Shown here: one piece after another, positions 35,940 to 45,659 of the stretch
Numbering within the stretch: position 1 is the first letter of the stretch
Layout: the number at the start of each line of letters is the position of its first letter
From: Henriciella sp.
GTDB lineage: Bacteria; Pseudomonadota; Alphaproteobacteria; Caulobacterales; Hyphomonadaceae
Length of the DNA stretch: 64,000 bases
Reading direction: 5' to 3'
Assembly (NCBI RefSeq): GCF_029936995.1
Contig: NZ_JAPYRE010000002.1
Span: forward strand, 1-64,000
Translations under genes and position numbers: made by a program
The notes under the pieces: generated by a model
The model's input: the letters and a program-made list of their open reading frames with translations, nothing else
The model's database searches: none
What the model was told of the DNA's origin: nothing

Positions 35940-36794
35940 TCAGGGCTTAAACGGTGCGCCTGCAAATGCCTCTTTGTAGGCAGGCTTCAACGCAGAAGCG
36001 AAAGCTTCATGAGAGACAGCCACCTCGTAAACACCTTCGGCATACGCACCGACCTCATACGGGGCGAAATGGTAGACGAAGCCGCCTGCCTTACCTTCCT
36101 CGCTGGAGCGCGCGATCGTAAATCCCTCAAAAACGGCATCATTGCCCTCAAAAGCCGGATTTACCCATGACTTCATCAATTCATCATCGCTGAGACCGGT
36201 GCTTTCCAGACGCTCCCGCTTGACCTTCAGAAGCTCCACCTTGAGCGCATCCGTCATCAGATTGCGTGCGGCGTCCACGTCCTTGAAGAAATCTTCGAAA
36301 ACGAGTGCCGTCTCCGCTTCCCGATCCCAGTTGAGCATATCGAAACCAACGTTCGGATGCGCCCCGCCGGTATAGGTTGAGTAAGTCCCCAGATAGCCGG
36401 CCAGACGTCCGGTTTCTGGGCCGACCTCGACCCAGTTTACATCAAGTGAATGCGGGCGAAACTCGAACCCCTCCCTGGCAGCTTCGGCCTTGTCAGCCTC
36501 TGCAGCAGAAACGAAGTCTTCTGTTCCGCGGTTGGCACGTTCGCGGATTTCCTCCGCGAGCGGCGCAGGCAGGTCGGCAATGTTGGCCGGCAAGCTGATA
36601 TCAATTGTAGCCGCCTGCTCACCATTCACGACAGATATCTGTGGGGCATCGGTGAAGAGGTCACCTGTGCTGGCCTCTGTGCCCTTGGCGCCTTGTGGGA
36701 CAGAGCCAGCCGCGCTGCCAGAAGGTGCCTGCTCTGCGCCGCAAGACGCAAGCGTAAATGCGCCTGCAGCGAATATCCAGCTGACCTGACCCAT
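35940..36794 (-). CDS. DUF4163/DUF3298 lipoprotein (RsiV-like fold)
   Basis: A 284-residue lipoprotein: the signal ends TLASC, cleaving before C18, and is followed by a Gly/Ser/Ala linker. The DUF4163 part includes STYTGGAHPNVGFDML. The C-terminal DUF3298 part includes YHFAPYEVGAYAEGVYEVAV. In Bacillus RsiV this module binds lysozyme, but many Gram-negative lipoproteins carry it with no assigned role. GAGGGGAG precedes the ATG. It is leftward, 27 bases downstream of putA, and may be co-transcribed with it. Confidence 0.82.
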   Translation of the reverse strand: MGQVSWIFAAGAFTLASCGAEQAPSGSAAGSVPQGAKGTEASTGDLFTDAPQISVVNGEQAATIDISLPANIADLPAPLAEEIRERANRGTEDFVSAAEADKAEAAREGFEFRPHSLDVNWVEVGPETGRLAGYLGTYSTYTGGAHPNVGFDMLNWDREAETALVFEDFFKDVDAARNLMTDALKVELLKVKRERLESTGLSDDELMKSWVNPAFEGNDAVFEGFTIARSSEEGKAGGFVYHFAPYEVGAYAEGVYEVAVSHEAFASALKPAYKEAFAGAPFKP

Positions 36795-36821
36795 GAACTC
36801 CCCTCTTCAGTAAGGAAAGCT

Positions 36822-39800
36822 TTATAGACTCAAAAGCTCAGGATCACCACCTTGGGCTGTAATATCCACGGTGACGACACGCTCGGATCCAAAGCGCAGC
36901 ATGTAGTGGGGCCCGCCCGCCTTTGGTCCAGTGCCGGATAACCCCTCTCCGCCAAAGGGTTGAACGCCAACAACAGCCCCCGTCATTGTCCGGTTCACAT
37001 ACGTATTGCCAGCATGAACCGCCTTGCGGACCTTGCGAGCAAAACTGTCGAGCCGTGAATGCACACCCAGGGTCAGGCCATAGCCCTTGGCCTCCAGCGC
37101 CGCACCGACTTCCGAGATATTATCCGGGTCATAACGCAGGACATGCAGGACCGGCCCAAAGGTCTCCCTGTCGATCTGGTCGATCGAATCGAGCTCGATA
37201 ATTGCCGGGCCAAAGAAGTGTCCGCCCTCCGGCGCGTCCAGTTGCTTGATAAGCTTGCCTTCTCGCCTCATGCGCGTGAGGTAATCCGTAAGCATGGCGT
37301 GCGCTTCACTGTCGATGACAGGACCAACATCGGTATTTGCCTCGCCCGGGTGCCCGAGCTTCAGCTGGTCCATTGCGCCGCAAAGCCCTTCGATCAGGAA
37401 ATCAGCCGTATCATGCGGAAGAAAGAGCACGCGCAGCGCCGAACAGCGCTGCCCGGCGGAGCCAAAAGCGGAGACGAGCACATCATCGATCACCTGTTCG
37501 CGAAGCGCCGTCGTATCCACGAACATACCGTTGAGCCCGCCTGTCTCGGCAATCAGCGGGATAATCGGGCCTTCGCGGTCAGCCAGGGTCTTGTTGATAA
37601 GTCGGGCCGTATCTGTGCCCCCGGTAAAGCAAACCCCTCCGGTTCGGCGGTCCTTGGTCAGCATTGCGCCAACGGTCTCGCCACGCCCTGGCAACAGGTG
37701 CAATGCGTCTCCCGGAAGTCCTGCCGCCTGGAAAAGACGCACAGCTTCATAAGCGATCAGGGGCGTCTGCTCCGCGGGTTTTGCAATGACTGTATTGCCC
37801 GCTCCAAGGGCCGCTGTGATCTGGCCCGTAAAAATGGCAAGCGGGAAGTTCCAGGGCGAGATGCAGGCGAAGACGCCCCGACCGTGCAGTGAGATATGAT
37901 TGGTCTCACCGGCCGGGCCAGGCAGGCGCGTCTGCCCTTCAAATTTCTCTTCGGCCTGGATGGCATAGTAACGACAGAAGTCGACAGCCTCGCGGACCTC
38001 GGCAATGCCGTCACTGAAGGTCTTGCCGCCTTCCTGCGCCATCAAGGCACAAAGCCGGTCCATATTCGATTCGAGTGCGTCGCCCATTGCTGTCAGGATA
38101 CCAGCACGCTTTGCACCGCCCAGCTTATCCCATTCCGGCTGGAAGGCGGTCGCCGCATCAAGCGCGGCATCGACATCGGCTTCACTCGCCTCCAGCACGG
38201 TCCCGAGCGTTCGCGACAAGTCAAAGGGAGGTGAGACAGGCTCGCCGCCTTCCGTCTTCGGCGCACCGGAAATGATCGGGCCTGCTGCAAGCGATGGGCC
38301 GCTTTCGATCTTGGTAACGTTCTGCTCCAGCACCTCGCGCTCGCTTGTCTGGGAAAGGTCTACACCGAGCGAATTCTTCCGCATCGGCCCATAGAGACGC
38401 GGTGGCGTCGGGATACGTGGGTGGCGGCGGGGGCCGGCTTCAACCTTGGCAATAGGGTCATCCACCACCTTCTCGACCGGCACATCCGGATCGAGGAAAG
38501 AATGCACGAAGCTCGTATTCGCCCCGTTCTCCAGCAAGCGGCGCACGAGGTATGGCAACAGGTCCTTGTGCGCGCCTACAGGGGCGTAAACGCGAACTTT
38601 TCCAGCCTTTTCCGCGGCCCGATAGAGCGGGTCGCCCATGCCATGCAGGCGCTGGAACTCATAATTCGTGATGCCTTCGGCTTCCGCCATCATCAGGATC
38701 GCAGCTAGGGAGTGTGCATTGTGCGTCGCAAACTGGGGATAAAGACGCGGGCTCGCCTGGATAAGTGCATGTGCGCACGAAAGATAGTTCACGTCCGTGC
38801 CCGGCTTGGTGGTGAACACAGGGAAGTTGACCATGCCATCTTCATGGGCGTGCTTGATCTCGGTATCCCAGTAAGCCCCCTTTACCAGACGCACCATAAG
38901 GCGCCTTCCGGTTTCGCCTGAAAGTTGTGCCAGACGCTCAATCACCTTGTGCGCCCGCTTCTGGTAGGCTTGGACAGCTAGCCCCAGACCGGACCAGTCC
39001 TTCAGCGCAGGCTCTCGTACCAGCCGCTCGAGTATCTTCAGGGATATGACAAGCCGATCGGCTTCTTCCGCATCTATACAGAGGTTAATGTTGTGCCGGG
39101 CAGCTTCTTCTGTCAGCGCGAGCAGACGCGGATAGAGCTCGTCCATCACACGGGCTTCATTGATCGCCTCATACCTCGGATGCAGGGCGGACAGCTTGAC
39201 CGAAATACCATTCTTGTCTTCAGGGGCGAAGGATGGATCACCATCAGCACCAACATCCTTGATCGCGTCCATATACGACTTGAAATAGCGCTCCGCATCG
39301 TCATCCGTACGGGCACCCTCGCCCAGCATGTCGAAGCTGAAATTGGCCGCCTCACCCGCCTTTATCATGCGCCGGCCACGCTTCAGCGCTTCCTTGGCCG
39401 TACGTCCGAGCACAAACTGCTCACCCATGATTCGCATCGCCTGAAGCATCGCGGTGCGGATCACAGGCTCGCCGCTTTCACGGATGAGATTATGCAGAAA
39501 GGTATTAGGGCCTTTTTTCGCATCTTCCGGCGGGCCGATCACACGCCCGGTCAGCATCAGCCCCCAGGTTGAAGCATTGACGAGCCAGCTGTCTGACTGG
39601 CCAGAATGCGCGCCCCAGTCACCGGAACGGATTTTCTCTGCAATCAGCTCATCGCGAGTATCGGCATCCGGCACGCGAAGCAGGGCCTCTGCCAGGCACA
39701 TAAGGGCCAGGCCCTCAGCGTTCGACAGGCCAAACTCCTCAAGGAAACTCTCCATCATCCCCTTCGGACGTCCGGCCGCGCGAGCGGCCTGCACAAGCTC

Positions 39801-39947
39801 ACGCCCGCGCCTGACAGCCGCAGTGCGCGCACGCTGATCCAGCGGCAGAGCCTGTAAAATATCCGCGACGAGGGCTTCTTCGTCGGCAAATTTCTGTTCA
39901 TCGAGCTCGTCCCATCCGGTGTGGGAGAGCGTTGCAATATCTGACAT
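36822..39947 (-). CDS. putA: Bifunctional proline dehydrogenase / delta-1-pyrroline-5-carboxylate dehydrogenase
   Basis: Oxidises proline to glutamate in two steps with substrate channelling. The protein is 1041 residues. The proline dehydrogenase barrel occupies roughly residues 150-480, with RLMVRLVKGAYWDTEIKHA and the late EFQRLHGMGDPLY. The aldehyde dehydrogenase part has catalytic Glu in AETGGLNGMFVD and catalytic Cys in GSAGQRCSALRVL, and ends with VVGVQPFGGEGLSGTGPKAG. No ribbon-helix-helix DNA-binding domain is present at the N-terminus, so it is a short PutA without self-repression. AAGGAG precedes ATG 39947; the frame is open to 39980. Confidence 0.95.
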   Translation of the reverse strand: MSDIATLSHTGWDELDEQKFADEEALVADILQALPLDQRARTAAVRRGRELVQAARAAGRPKGMMESFLEEFGLSNAEGLALMCLAEALLRVPDADTRDELIAEKIRSGDWGAHSGQSDSWLVNASTWGLMLTGRVIGPPEDAKKGPNTFLHNLIRESGEPVIRTAMLQAMRIMGEQFVLGRTAKEALKRGRRMIKAGEAANFSFDMLGEGARTDDDAERYFKSYMDAIKDVGADGDPSFAPEDKNGISVKLSALHPRYEAINEARVMDELYPRLLALTEEAARHNINLCIDAEEADRLVISLKILERLVREPALKDWSGLGLAVQAYQKRAHKVIERLAQLSGETGRRLMVRLVKGAYWDTEIKHAHEDGMVNFPVFTTKPGTDVNYLSCAHALIQASPRLYPQFATHNAHSLAAILMMAEAEGITNYEFQRLHGMGDPLYRAAEKAGKVRVYAPVGAHKDLLPYLVRRLLENGANTSFVHSFLDPDVPVEKVVDDPIAKVEAGPRRHPRIPTPPRLYGPMRKNSLGVDLSQTSEREVLEQNVTKIESGPSLAAGPIISGAPKTEGGEPVSPPFDLSRTLGTVLEASEADVDAALDAATAFQPEWDKLGGAKRAGILTAMGDALESNMDRLCALMAQEGGKTFSDGIAEVREAVDFCRYYAIQAEEKFEGQTRLPGPAGETNHISLHGRGVFACISPWNFPLAIFTGQITAALGAGNTVIAKPAEQTPLIAYEAVRLFQAAGLPGDALHLLPGRGETVGAMLTKDRRTGGVCFTGGTDTARLINKTLADREGPIIPLIAETGGLNGMFVDTTALREQVIDDVLVSAFGSAGQRCSALRVLFLPHDTADFLIEGLCGAMDQLKLGHPGEANTDVGPVIDSEAHAMLTDYLTRMRREGKLIKQLDAPEGGHFFGPAIIELDSIDQIDRETFGPVLHVLRYDPDNISEVGAALEAKGYGLTLGVHSRLDSFARKVRKAVHAGNTYVNRTMTGAVVGVQPFGGEGLSGTGPKAGGPHYMLRFGSERVVTVDITAQGGDPELLSL

Positions 39948-40082
39948 GTCTAAACTCCTTCCGGGACCCTGCTGCAACATCGTTCCATTTACAACTGTCC
40001 AGCGGGTTTACGCCTGCTTGAATGCGCCTAAAAGTGTCGCCACAAGGCCTGTAAAGAATCAGGTGCCGGTTCAGGAGATCGT

Positions 40083-41192
40083 ATGCGTATCATGCTCATC
40101 ACCGACGCGTGGGAACCCCAGGTCAACGGCGTCGTGCGGACCATGAAGCGTGTAATCGCCGAATGCGAGGCGATGGGGCATGAGTGGGAGGTGGTTTCTC
40201 CAGCTGATGGCTTTCTGACTGTGCCGCTGCCTACTTACAGTGAGATACGGCTTGCGCTGTTTGCCCGTCAGGCGATTACAGAACGTTTCGAGAGCTTTCA
40301 GCCCGATGCCGTCCACATTGCGACTGAAGGCACGCTCGGCCTCGCTGGCCGCGCCATGTGCCTTAAGGAGAAACACCCTTTTTCGACCTCCTATCACACG
40401 CGGTTTCCCGAATACGTGTCCGCACGCTTTCCGGTGCCAACGGCCTGGGGTTATGGCTTTGTACGCTGGTTCCACAAATACTCCGGCAAGGTCATGGTCG
40501 CCACGCCATCCATGCGCCGTGAGCTTGAAGCCCACGGCTTCAACAATGTCGTGTCCTGGACTCGCGGGGTCGATGTCGACATTTTTCATCCCTCGCGCCG
40601 CATTGAAGAGGGCGAAGCAGGCGATCCGTTCGAAGGTCTGCCACGCCCGATCTTCCTGAATGTGGGACGGGTCGCGGTTGAGAAGAACATCGAAGCATTT
40701 CTCAAGTTGGACCTGCCAGGCACCAAAGTCGTCGTGGGCGAAGGGCCACAATATCTCGAACTCAAGAAAAAATATCCGGATGTTAAGTTTCTTGGGGCCC
40801 GGTTTGATGAAGACCTCGCGAACTGTTTTGCCAGCGCCGATGTGTTCTGTTTCCCAAGCCTGACCGATACATTTGGCCTTGTAATTCTTGAAGCGATGGC
40901 GAGCGGCACCCCGGTTGCTGCTTTCAATGCGCCAGGGCCACGCGATATCATTCCTGGCTCGGATGCAGGGGTAATCGGGGAGGATCTTGCACAGGCCTGC
41001 CTGGACTGTCTTCCTCTCAGCCGTGAGACGACACGCACCTATTCGGAAGGGTATAGCTGGCGGGTCTGTGCCGAAGCCTTCATCGAAAATCTCGACCCCC
41101 TGCCCGTGCCGGAACGCAAGCGCTTCTGGCAGAAAATCCGCCTGCGCCGGCGCAGGAAGAAACCTCCGATCGACCCACCAACAGGCAAGTAA
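40083..41192 (+). CDS. GT4-family glycosyltransferase
   Basis: A 369-residue GT-B enzyme. The N-terminal domain starts MRIMLITDAWEPQVNGVVRT, typical of MgtA/Sqd2-like lipid or mannosyl transferases. The C-terminal domain has LNVGRVAVEKNIEAFLKL and the donor-binding E-x7-E in TDTFGLVILEAMASGTPV. The C-terminal tail is very basic (KIRLRRRRKKPP), which could help membrane attachment. It is divergent from putA across 135 bases. Donor sugar and acceptor cannot be named from sequence alone. Confidence 0.87.
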   Translation: MRIMLITDAWEPQVNGVVRTMKRVIAECEAMGHEWEVVSPADGFLTVPLPTYSEIRLALFARQAITERFESFQPDAVHIATEGTLGLAGRAMCLKEKHPFSTSYHTRFPEYVSARFPVPTAWGYGFVRWFHKYSGKVMVATPSMRRELEAHGFNNVVSWTRGVDVDIFHPSRRIEEGEAGDPFEGLPRPIFLNVGRVAVEKNIEAFLKLDLPGTKVVVGEGPQYLELKKKYPDVKFLGARFDEDLANCFASADVFCFPSLTDTFGLVILEAMASGTPVAAFNAPGPRDIIPGSDAGVIGEDLAQACLDCLPLSRETTRTYSEGYSWRVCAEAFIENLDPLPVPERKRFWQKIRLRRRRKKPPIDPPTGK

Positions 41193-41277
41193 AACCCTGC
41201 GTAAGTAATTTTCATAAGGCCCAAAAGAGGCCGGGACGCCCTAAAAGGCGCCCCGCTGACGCACCTACCAATACAGC

Positions 41278-42369
41278 CTAGCTTTCTGCGCCCATTGGCA
41301 CGAGTGCCAATGCGTGTTCACGCTCAGCTTCTCGATCTTCTTCCGAAAGCGGGATCAGCCCTTTTTCCACCAGGTAGCCCGTCGGCCCCCACGCATCCTC
41401 CTGCGTGAATTCGCTGACATAGCCCTCAATGCCTGACACCAGCGGCACATTCTGCTTCTTCACATAGAAGAACATGGACCGTGATATGCCATACTCACCG
41501 CTGGCAATATTGGAGAAAGTCGGCGCTATGCCACCAACATGTGCCCCCTTCAGCCTGTCCAGGTTCTGCTCCAGAAAGGAGTAACCCATGATGCCGATAC
41601 TGTCCGAGTTCTTCATCAGAGTCTGGACAATGGCAGTGTCGTTTTCACCAGAGTCGATCCATTTGCCATCATTCCGGATCGTGGTTGCCTTCTTGCCAAA
41701 AAGGTCCTTGTCCTCTTCTTTCAGGGCCGCCAGTTCAGCAACCTCTTCTGCACCACTTTCGAGGGCAAGCTCTGCGAACGCATCGCGGGTCCCGGATGTC
41801 GGAGGCGGGCCAGAAACAAGGATCGGCATGTCTGGAAGATGATCGGCGACGTCATTCCACGTCTCGTTCGGGTTTTCCTGCCATCCGCCATTGCCATCCG
41901 GCAGCTCGGCAGCAAGGGCACGGAAAATTTCTTCCTTCGTAAGATCAAGTACCGGGGCTCCCTTCGCATTGGCGAGCACAATCCCGTCAAACCCGATCTT
42001 TACCTCGACCAGTTCCGTCACGCCACCTTTGCGGCAAAGCTCTATTTCGGACTCTTTTACGCGCCGCGACGCATTTGAAATGGATGGATGGTCCGGCCCT
42101 ATGCCGTTGCAGAAAGCCTTGAAGCCACCGCCGGTGCCTGTTGTCTCTACGATGGGAGTCGGAAACTCTGAAATGGCGCCAAACTGTTCCGCCACCGTGG
42201 TAGAAAATGGCGCAACGGTAGAAGAGCCGACAATCTTGATACGCTCATCCGGAGAGGCAGCAAACACCGGCGCACTTCCGCTGCTGACATCAATCTCTGA
42301 CAAATCGGTCTCGGGCGAACAGGCAGCGACCAGAACTGCCAGACCGAACATTGCGCATAGTGTACGCAT
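41278..42369 (-). CDS. PstS-like phosphate-binding lipoprotein (orphan)
   Basis: A 363-residue substrate-binding protein of the PstS type with a lipoprotein signal ending LVAAC. Ligand loops include IKIVGSSTVAPF, ETTGTGGGFKAFCNG and VSGPPPTSGTRDAF, which correspond to phosphate-coordinating Ser/Thr/Arg positions. VKIGFDGIVLAN matches family strand sequence. No pstC, pstA, pstB or phoU gene is adjacent, so it may serve a distant transporter, scavenging or signalling. ATG 42369 follows GGAGAG by about eight bases; ATG 42396 is in frame without support. Confidence 0.86.
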   Translation of the reverse strand: MRTLCAMFGLAVLVAACSPETDLSEIDVSSGSAPVFAASPDERIKIVGSSTVAPFSTTVAEQFGAISEFPTPIVETTGTGGGFKAFCNGIGPDHPSISNASRRVKESEIELCRKGGVTELVEVKIGFDGIVLANAKGAPVLDLTKEEIFRALAAELPDGNGGWQENPNETWNDVADHLPDMPILVSGPPPTSGTRDAFAELALESGAEEVAELAALKEEDKDLFGKKATTIRNDGKWIDSGENDTAIVQTLMKNSDSIGIMGYSFLEQNLDRLKGAHVGGIAPTFSNIASGEYGISRSMFFYVKKQNVPLVSGIEGYVSEFTQEDAWGPTGYLVEKGLIPLSEEDREAEREHALALVPMGAES

Positions 42370-42422
42370 TTTCGCGACTCTCCTGCTTACTTCCATGTCC
42401 GATTATCGAAGTTTTGTGACAG

Positions 42423-43307
42423 TCAGATGTGCCCTCTCAAGCTTTCTTCACCTGCACTGCCATCGATCACGATAATATCGTTAAATCCAAAGCGTCGGCT
42501 CACCTTGATAAGCCGCGCGCTTCCAGCTGGCTCTCCACTCAGGAAAACGCGGCCGGAAGAACGTTTATTCGGAGAGAAACTGCCCGACTGTCGCGACAGG
42601 ATTCGCAATGTCTGTCGTGCGATGGCACCACCTGAATCGATATAACGCACAGGATACGGAGCAGCAGCAGCAAGCTGCTCCCGCACCAGCGGGAAATGCG
42701 TACAAGCAAGTACAATGATGTCGAGGTCAGCTGCCCCTTCTGCCTCGAATAGCGGTCTTTGCGCCGCAGCAAATCCCGCAGCATCATATGGTTCTCCGGC
42801 TGCATAGGCCTCCGCCAGGCGAACCAGCTCAATGCTGCCATGGAGGATCACCGTTATATCGCGCGCAAACTCACTTATCAGGTCTGCGGTATACTGGCGG
42901 CGGATCGTTCCGGGCGTTGCCAGAAGCCCTATCGTACCTGTCCGGCTTTCCAGCGCGGCCGGCTTGATCGCTGGCACCGTGCCCACAACCGGAATAGACA
43001 ACCGGGCACGTACTTCATCGAGCGCCAGCGTGCTTGCAGTATTGCAGGCGATCACGAAAACATCGGGGCATGCTTCTGCAACGAGGCGCTCTGCGATGTC
43101 AGGCAGGCGTGCGCGCAGTGCTTCGTCAGACTTGTCTCCATAAGGAAAAAAACCGGTATCTGCAGCATAGTCCACGGCGACATTCGGAGCTCGCGCCATA
43201 AGCTCCTGGGCGACGGTTAACCCACCCATCCCGGAATCGAAGACGAGGACACGGCCTGCCTCCGGAATAGGCACAATTTGGCTAGACAGGATTTTTTCGT
43301 TCGCCAT
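42423..43307 (-). CDS. murI: Glutamate racemase
   Basis: Makes D-glutamate for peptidoglycan. The 294-residue enzyme has the opening VFDSGMGGLTVAQEL, the first catalytic cysteine in VIACNTASTLALDE, TVPAIKPAAL, and the second catalytic cysteine in IVLACTHFPLVREQL. The C-terminal part has YIDSGGAIARQT. It is leftward, 53 bases upstream of the PstS-like gene. Confidence 0.95.
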   Translation of the reverse strand: MANEKILSSQIVPIPEAGRVLVFDSGMGGLTVAQELMARAPNVAVDYAADTGFFPYGDKSDEALRARLPDIAERLVAEACPDVFVIACNTASTLALDEVRARLSIPVVGTVPAIKPAALESRTGTIGLLATPGTIRRQYTADLISEFARDITVILHGSIELVRLAEAYAAGEPYDAAGFAAAQRPLFEAEGAADLDIIVLACTHFPLVREQLAAAAPYPVRYIDSGGAIARQTLRILSRQSGSFSPNKRSSGRVFLSGEPAGSARLIKVSRRFGFNDIIVIDGSAGEESLRGHI

Positions 43308-43520
43308 GGCTCGCCTGTTTCGTTGTCAGCATAAAGTGCTTCGTTATTGGCGTTAATATGACGTGCACGCACTTGGAGTGCCTTGGTTCGTGTCCCAAGG
43401 ATTCGTCTCGGGCGGATGGTGTATCTTTCAAGAGAAACCGGTCCCATATTCATTTTTCTTGCTAAGGCACCTAACGAGAGCTATGCTGCACCGCAACATT
43501 GCTGCGAAGGATCGCTTCCC

Positions 43521-44144
43521 ATGAAGACTGCTGAAGCACACATGAGCCCGATGTCCCTCTTCACCGCATCGGTTGCTGCCTGGAGTGATTTCGGTCGCAG
43601 CGCCGGGGAAGCCTGGATAGAAACCATGCTTTCACTGAAGCCCGACATGAGCAGGAGCGGGCCTGAAGATTTCACACGCGATCTTTTTCGCAGACTTTCT
43701 GATCTCAATCTCCAGCACTGGGAAAATACGGCCAAGGTTATTGAATCCATGCCAGAATGGATGCGCTGGCCTCAGACCGTACCGGGCGGCATGATGACGG
43801 ATTGGTTTGACCAGATGCGGCGCAACGGGCCTGCTGCAAGCTTCGCCGCGTTGCTTGATATGGCAAATGGTCTGGATAGCAGCCCTATGGACACCATGCG
43901 CCGTCCATCGGCTATCGACGCGCCGGAAGGCCCGGCTGACGACCTTACCCTGATTAAAGGCATCGGCCCAAAGTTGTCACAGACGCTCAACGAGCTCGGC
44001 ATCTATCACTTCCATCAGATCTCGGCCTGGGAAGAACCAGAAGCCATGTGGATCGACGATTTCCTCGCCTTCAAAGGGCGAGTTACCCGCGAGCAGTGGA
44101 TAGAACAGGCCCAGAAATTAGCTTCAGCCAGCATGCTCCACTAA
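43521..44144 (+). CDS. Helix-hairpin-helix protein of unknown function
   Basis: A 207-residue cytoplasmic protein. The N-terminal 130 residues are helical and Met/Trp-rich (SLFTASVAAWSDFGRSAGEA), loosely phasin-like. The C-terminal domain is a clear helix-hairpin-helix: DDLTLIKGIGPKLSQTLNEL, then DFLAFKGRVTREQWIEQAQK. That C-terminal module also occurs fused to NuoE-like proteins and ribosomal L21 relatives in alphaproteobacteria. DNA or protein binding is possible; the role is unknown. GAAGGA lies before ATG 43521. The frame is open from 43383 without homology. Confidence 0.75.
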   Translation: MKTAEAHMSPMSLFTASVAAWSDFGRSAGEAWIETMLSLKPDMSRSGPEDFTRDLFRRLSDLNLQHWENTAKVIESMPEWMRWPQTVPGGMMTDWFDQMRRNGPAASFAALLDMANGLDSSPMDTMRRPSAIDAPEGPADDLTLIKGIGPKLSQTLNELGIYHFHQISAWEEPEAMWIDDFLAFKGRVTREQWIEQAQKLASASMLH

Positions 44145-44174
44145 TCCGGCATCCAGCGCCGCCCTCAAGCGGCA

Positions 44175-45590
44175 CTAGCTGTCTCCAGGCAGGAAACCAT
44201 CATCGCGCTCACGCGACTTTGCTGATCCAGCCTTCTTGCAGATTTCCTGCAGCGCCGGTTTCAGACCCTCTTCAAATGTCGGGTGATAGAATGGCATGTC
44301 GAGCAGCTCACTTGCTGTGACGCCCTTCTGTATGAACCAGCCGATCAGATGTGCCAGGTGTTCAGCCCGAGGCGCCACCATGCGTGCCCCGACCAGCCGG
44401 CCATCCCTGCCATCTGCATGGATTTCGCATATCCCTCTGTTCGTATTATGCACCTTAGCACGACCCTGGTCAGAATAATCTGCCGTGCCTGTAATTTTCC
44501 CGCCACCTTCGTCAGGGTCTCCAAGTATGGCCATAGCAGGATCAGTAAACATGATCTGCATGGTGGTCTTGCGGTTCATACCCTCAACCCGTGGCCAATT
44601 GGCGGCATTACAACCGGCAATCGTGCCCTCGGCGGAAGCTTCATGCAGCACCGGCATGTCATGATTGGCGTCGCCCGCGATGAATATGGGGGCGGAACCA
44701 CACTGCAAGCTTTCCGGATCAAAGCACGGCGTACCATGCTCATCGAGATCCAGCCCGGTTGCTTCGAGGTTCAGCGGCTGAAGTTTTGGCGCGCGTCCTG
44801 CAGAAACCAGTAAACGGTCGAACTCACGTGAACCGTTATTGTCTCCCCACCATTGCAGGCTTATGCCCTCGGGACCACGTTCAGCCTTCGTCTTCACCCC
44901 GAAATGGATCGGGAATTCAAGCGATAGCGCCTCGCGCAATGACGCTTCAATCCGCCCACCCGGAAGACCGGCAAGCGTATTGCCACGGTCAAAAACCTCA
45001 ATGTCGACGCCGAGCCGGGCGAGCGCCTGCGCCATCTCCAGCCCCAGCGGCCCAGCTCCTATAATCCCGACAGAGCCGGGAAGGCTTTCAAGTTCAAAAA
45101 GATTCTCATTTGTGAGGAGAAGGTCTTTGAACTGTTGAAACGCGCCCGGGATGTGCGGCTCTGCACCCGTGGCGATAACGATTGCTTTTGCCCTCAGAGT
45201 GCGCGCTTCATCAAGAAGGAGTTCCAACGGACCAGTGAAACGCGCCCTGGCTTCAATGCAAACGCCTTCAGGCAAGGCGTCAAAAGCCTTCTTGGTGGCA
45301 CTGACAAACTTGTCCCGCTCGGTTCTAAGCCTGTTCAACACGGCCGCCCCATCGATCTCAGGATCAGGGAGCCTTATTCCGAACGGCTCTGCTTGACGGG
45401 CAGAATGCGCAACTTCGCCAGCAGCGATCAATAATTTTGAGGGCATACAGCCAACGGTCGCGCATGTTGTGCCAGCGAAAGCTTCGTCAATCAGCTTTGT
45501 ACGCGCGCCTTTAGCACGGGCATGACGTTCTGCCGCCAGACCAGCTGTTCCCGCACCGATAATTGCGACATCTGTCTCGATATCTGCCAC
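44175..45590 (-). CDS. Dihydrolipoamide dehydrogenase-like pyridine nucleotide-disulfide oxidoreductase
   Basis: A 471-residue flavoenzyme. The FAD-binding motif is VAIIGAGTAGLAAERHA. The redox-active disulfide is in GTTCATVGCMPSKLL (Cys-x4-Cys). The NAD(P)-binding motif is VGIIGAGPLGLEMAQAL. The dimer-interface base His/Glu are in FYHPTFEEGL. The set matches class I disulfide reductases such as Lpd, but no 2-oxoacid dehydrogenase subunits are nearby and the CATVGC sequence differs from the usual CLNVGC, so the partner disulfide is uncertain. Its stop is 30 bases from the end of the convergent helix-hairpin-helix gene. Confidence 0.85.
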   Translation of the reverse strand: MADIETDVAIIGAGTAGLAAERHARAKGARTKLIDEAFAGTTCATVGCMPSKLLIAAGEVAHSARQAEPFGIRLPDPEIDGAAVLNRLRTERDKFVSATKKAFDALPEGVCIEARARFTGPLELLLDEARTLRAKAIVIATGAEPHIPGAFQQFKDLLLTNENLFELESLPGSVGIIGAGPLGLEMAQALARLGVDIEVFDRGNTLAGLPGGRIEASLREALSLEFPIHFGVKTKAERGPEGISLQWWGDNNGSREFDRLLVSAGRAPKLQPLNLEATGLDLDEHGTPCFDPESLQCGSAPIFIAGDANHDMPVLHEASAEGTIAGCNAANWPRVEGMNRKTTMQIMFTDPAMAILGDPDEGGGKITGTADYSDQGRAKVHNTNRGICEIHADGRDGRLVGARMVAPRAEHLAHLIGWFIQKGVTASELLDMPFYHPTFEEGLKPALQEICKKAGSAKSRERDDGFLPGDS

Positions 45591-45659
45591 GCCTTACCCA
45601 CTCGTTCATTCCAGAAAAAGCGGCTCAAGTGGCAGACGGTTCCCGGCAAACTTTTCCCG

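Noticed and set aside
35698-35979. Possible 93-residue gene upstream of nrdA
   Set aside because: Basic, low-complexity translation that runs into the end of the convergent lipoprotein gene; codon use unlike neighbours.
41226-41260. Hairpin CGGGACGCC / GGCGCCCCG between the convergent GT4 and PstS-like genes
   Set aside because: Stem has a mismatch and there is no clean T run on either strand, so termination is not well supported.
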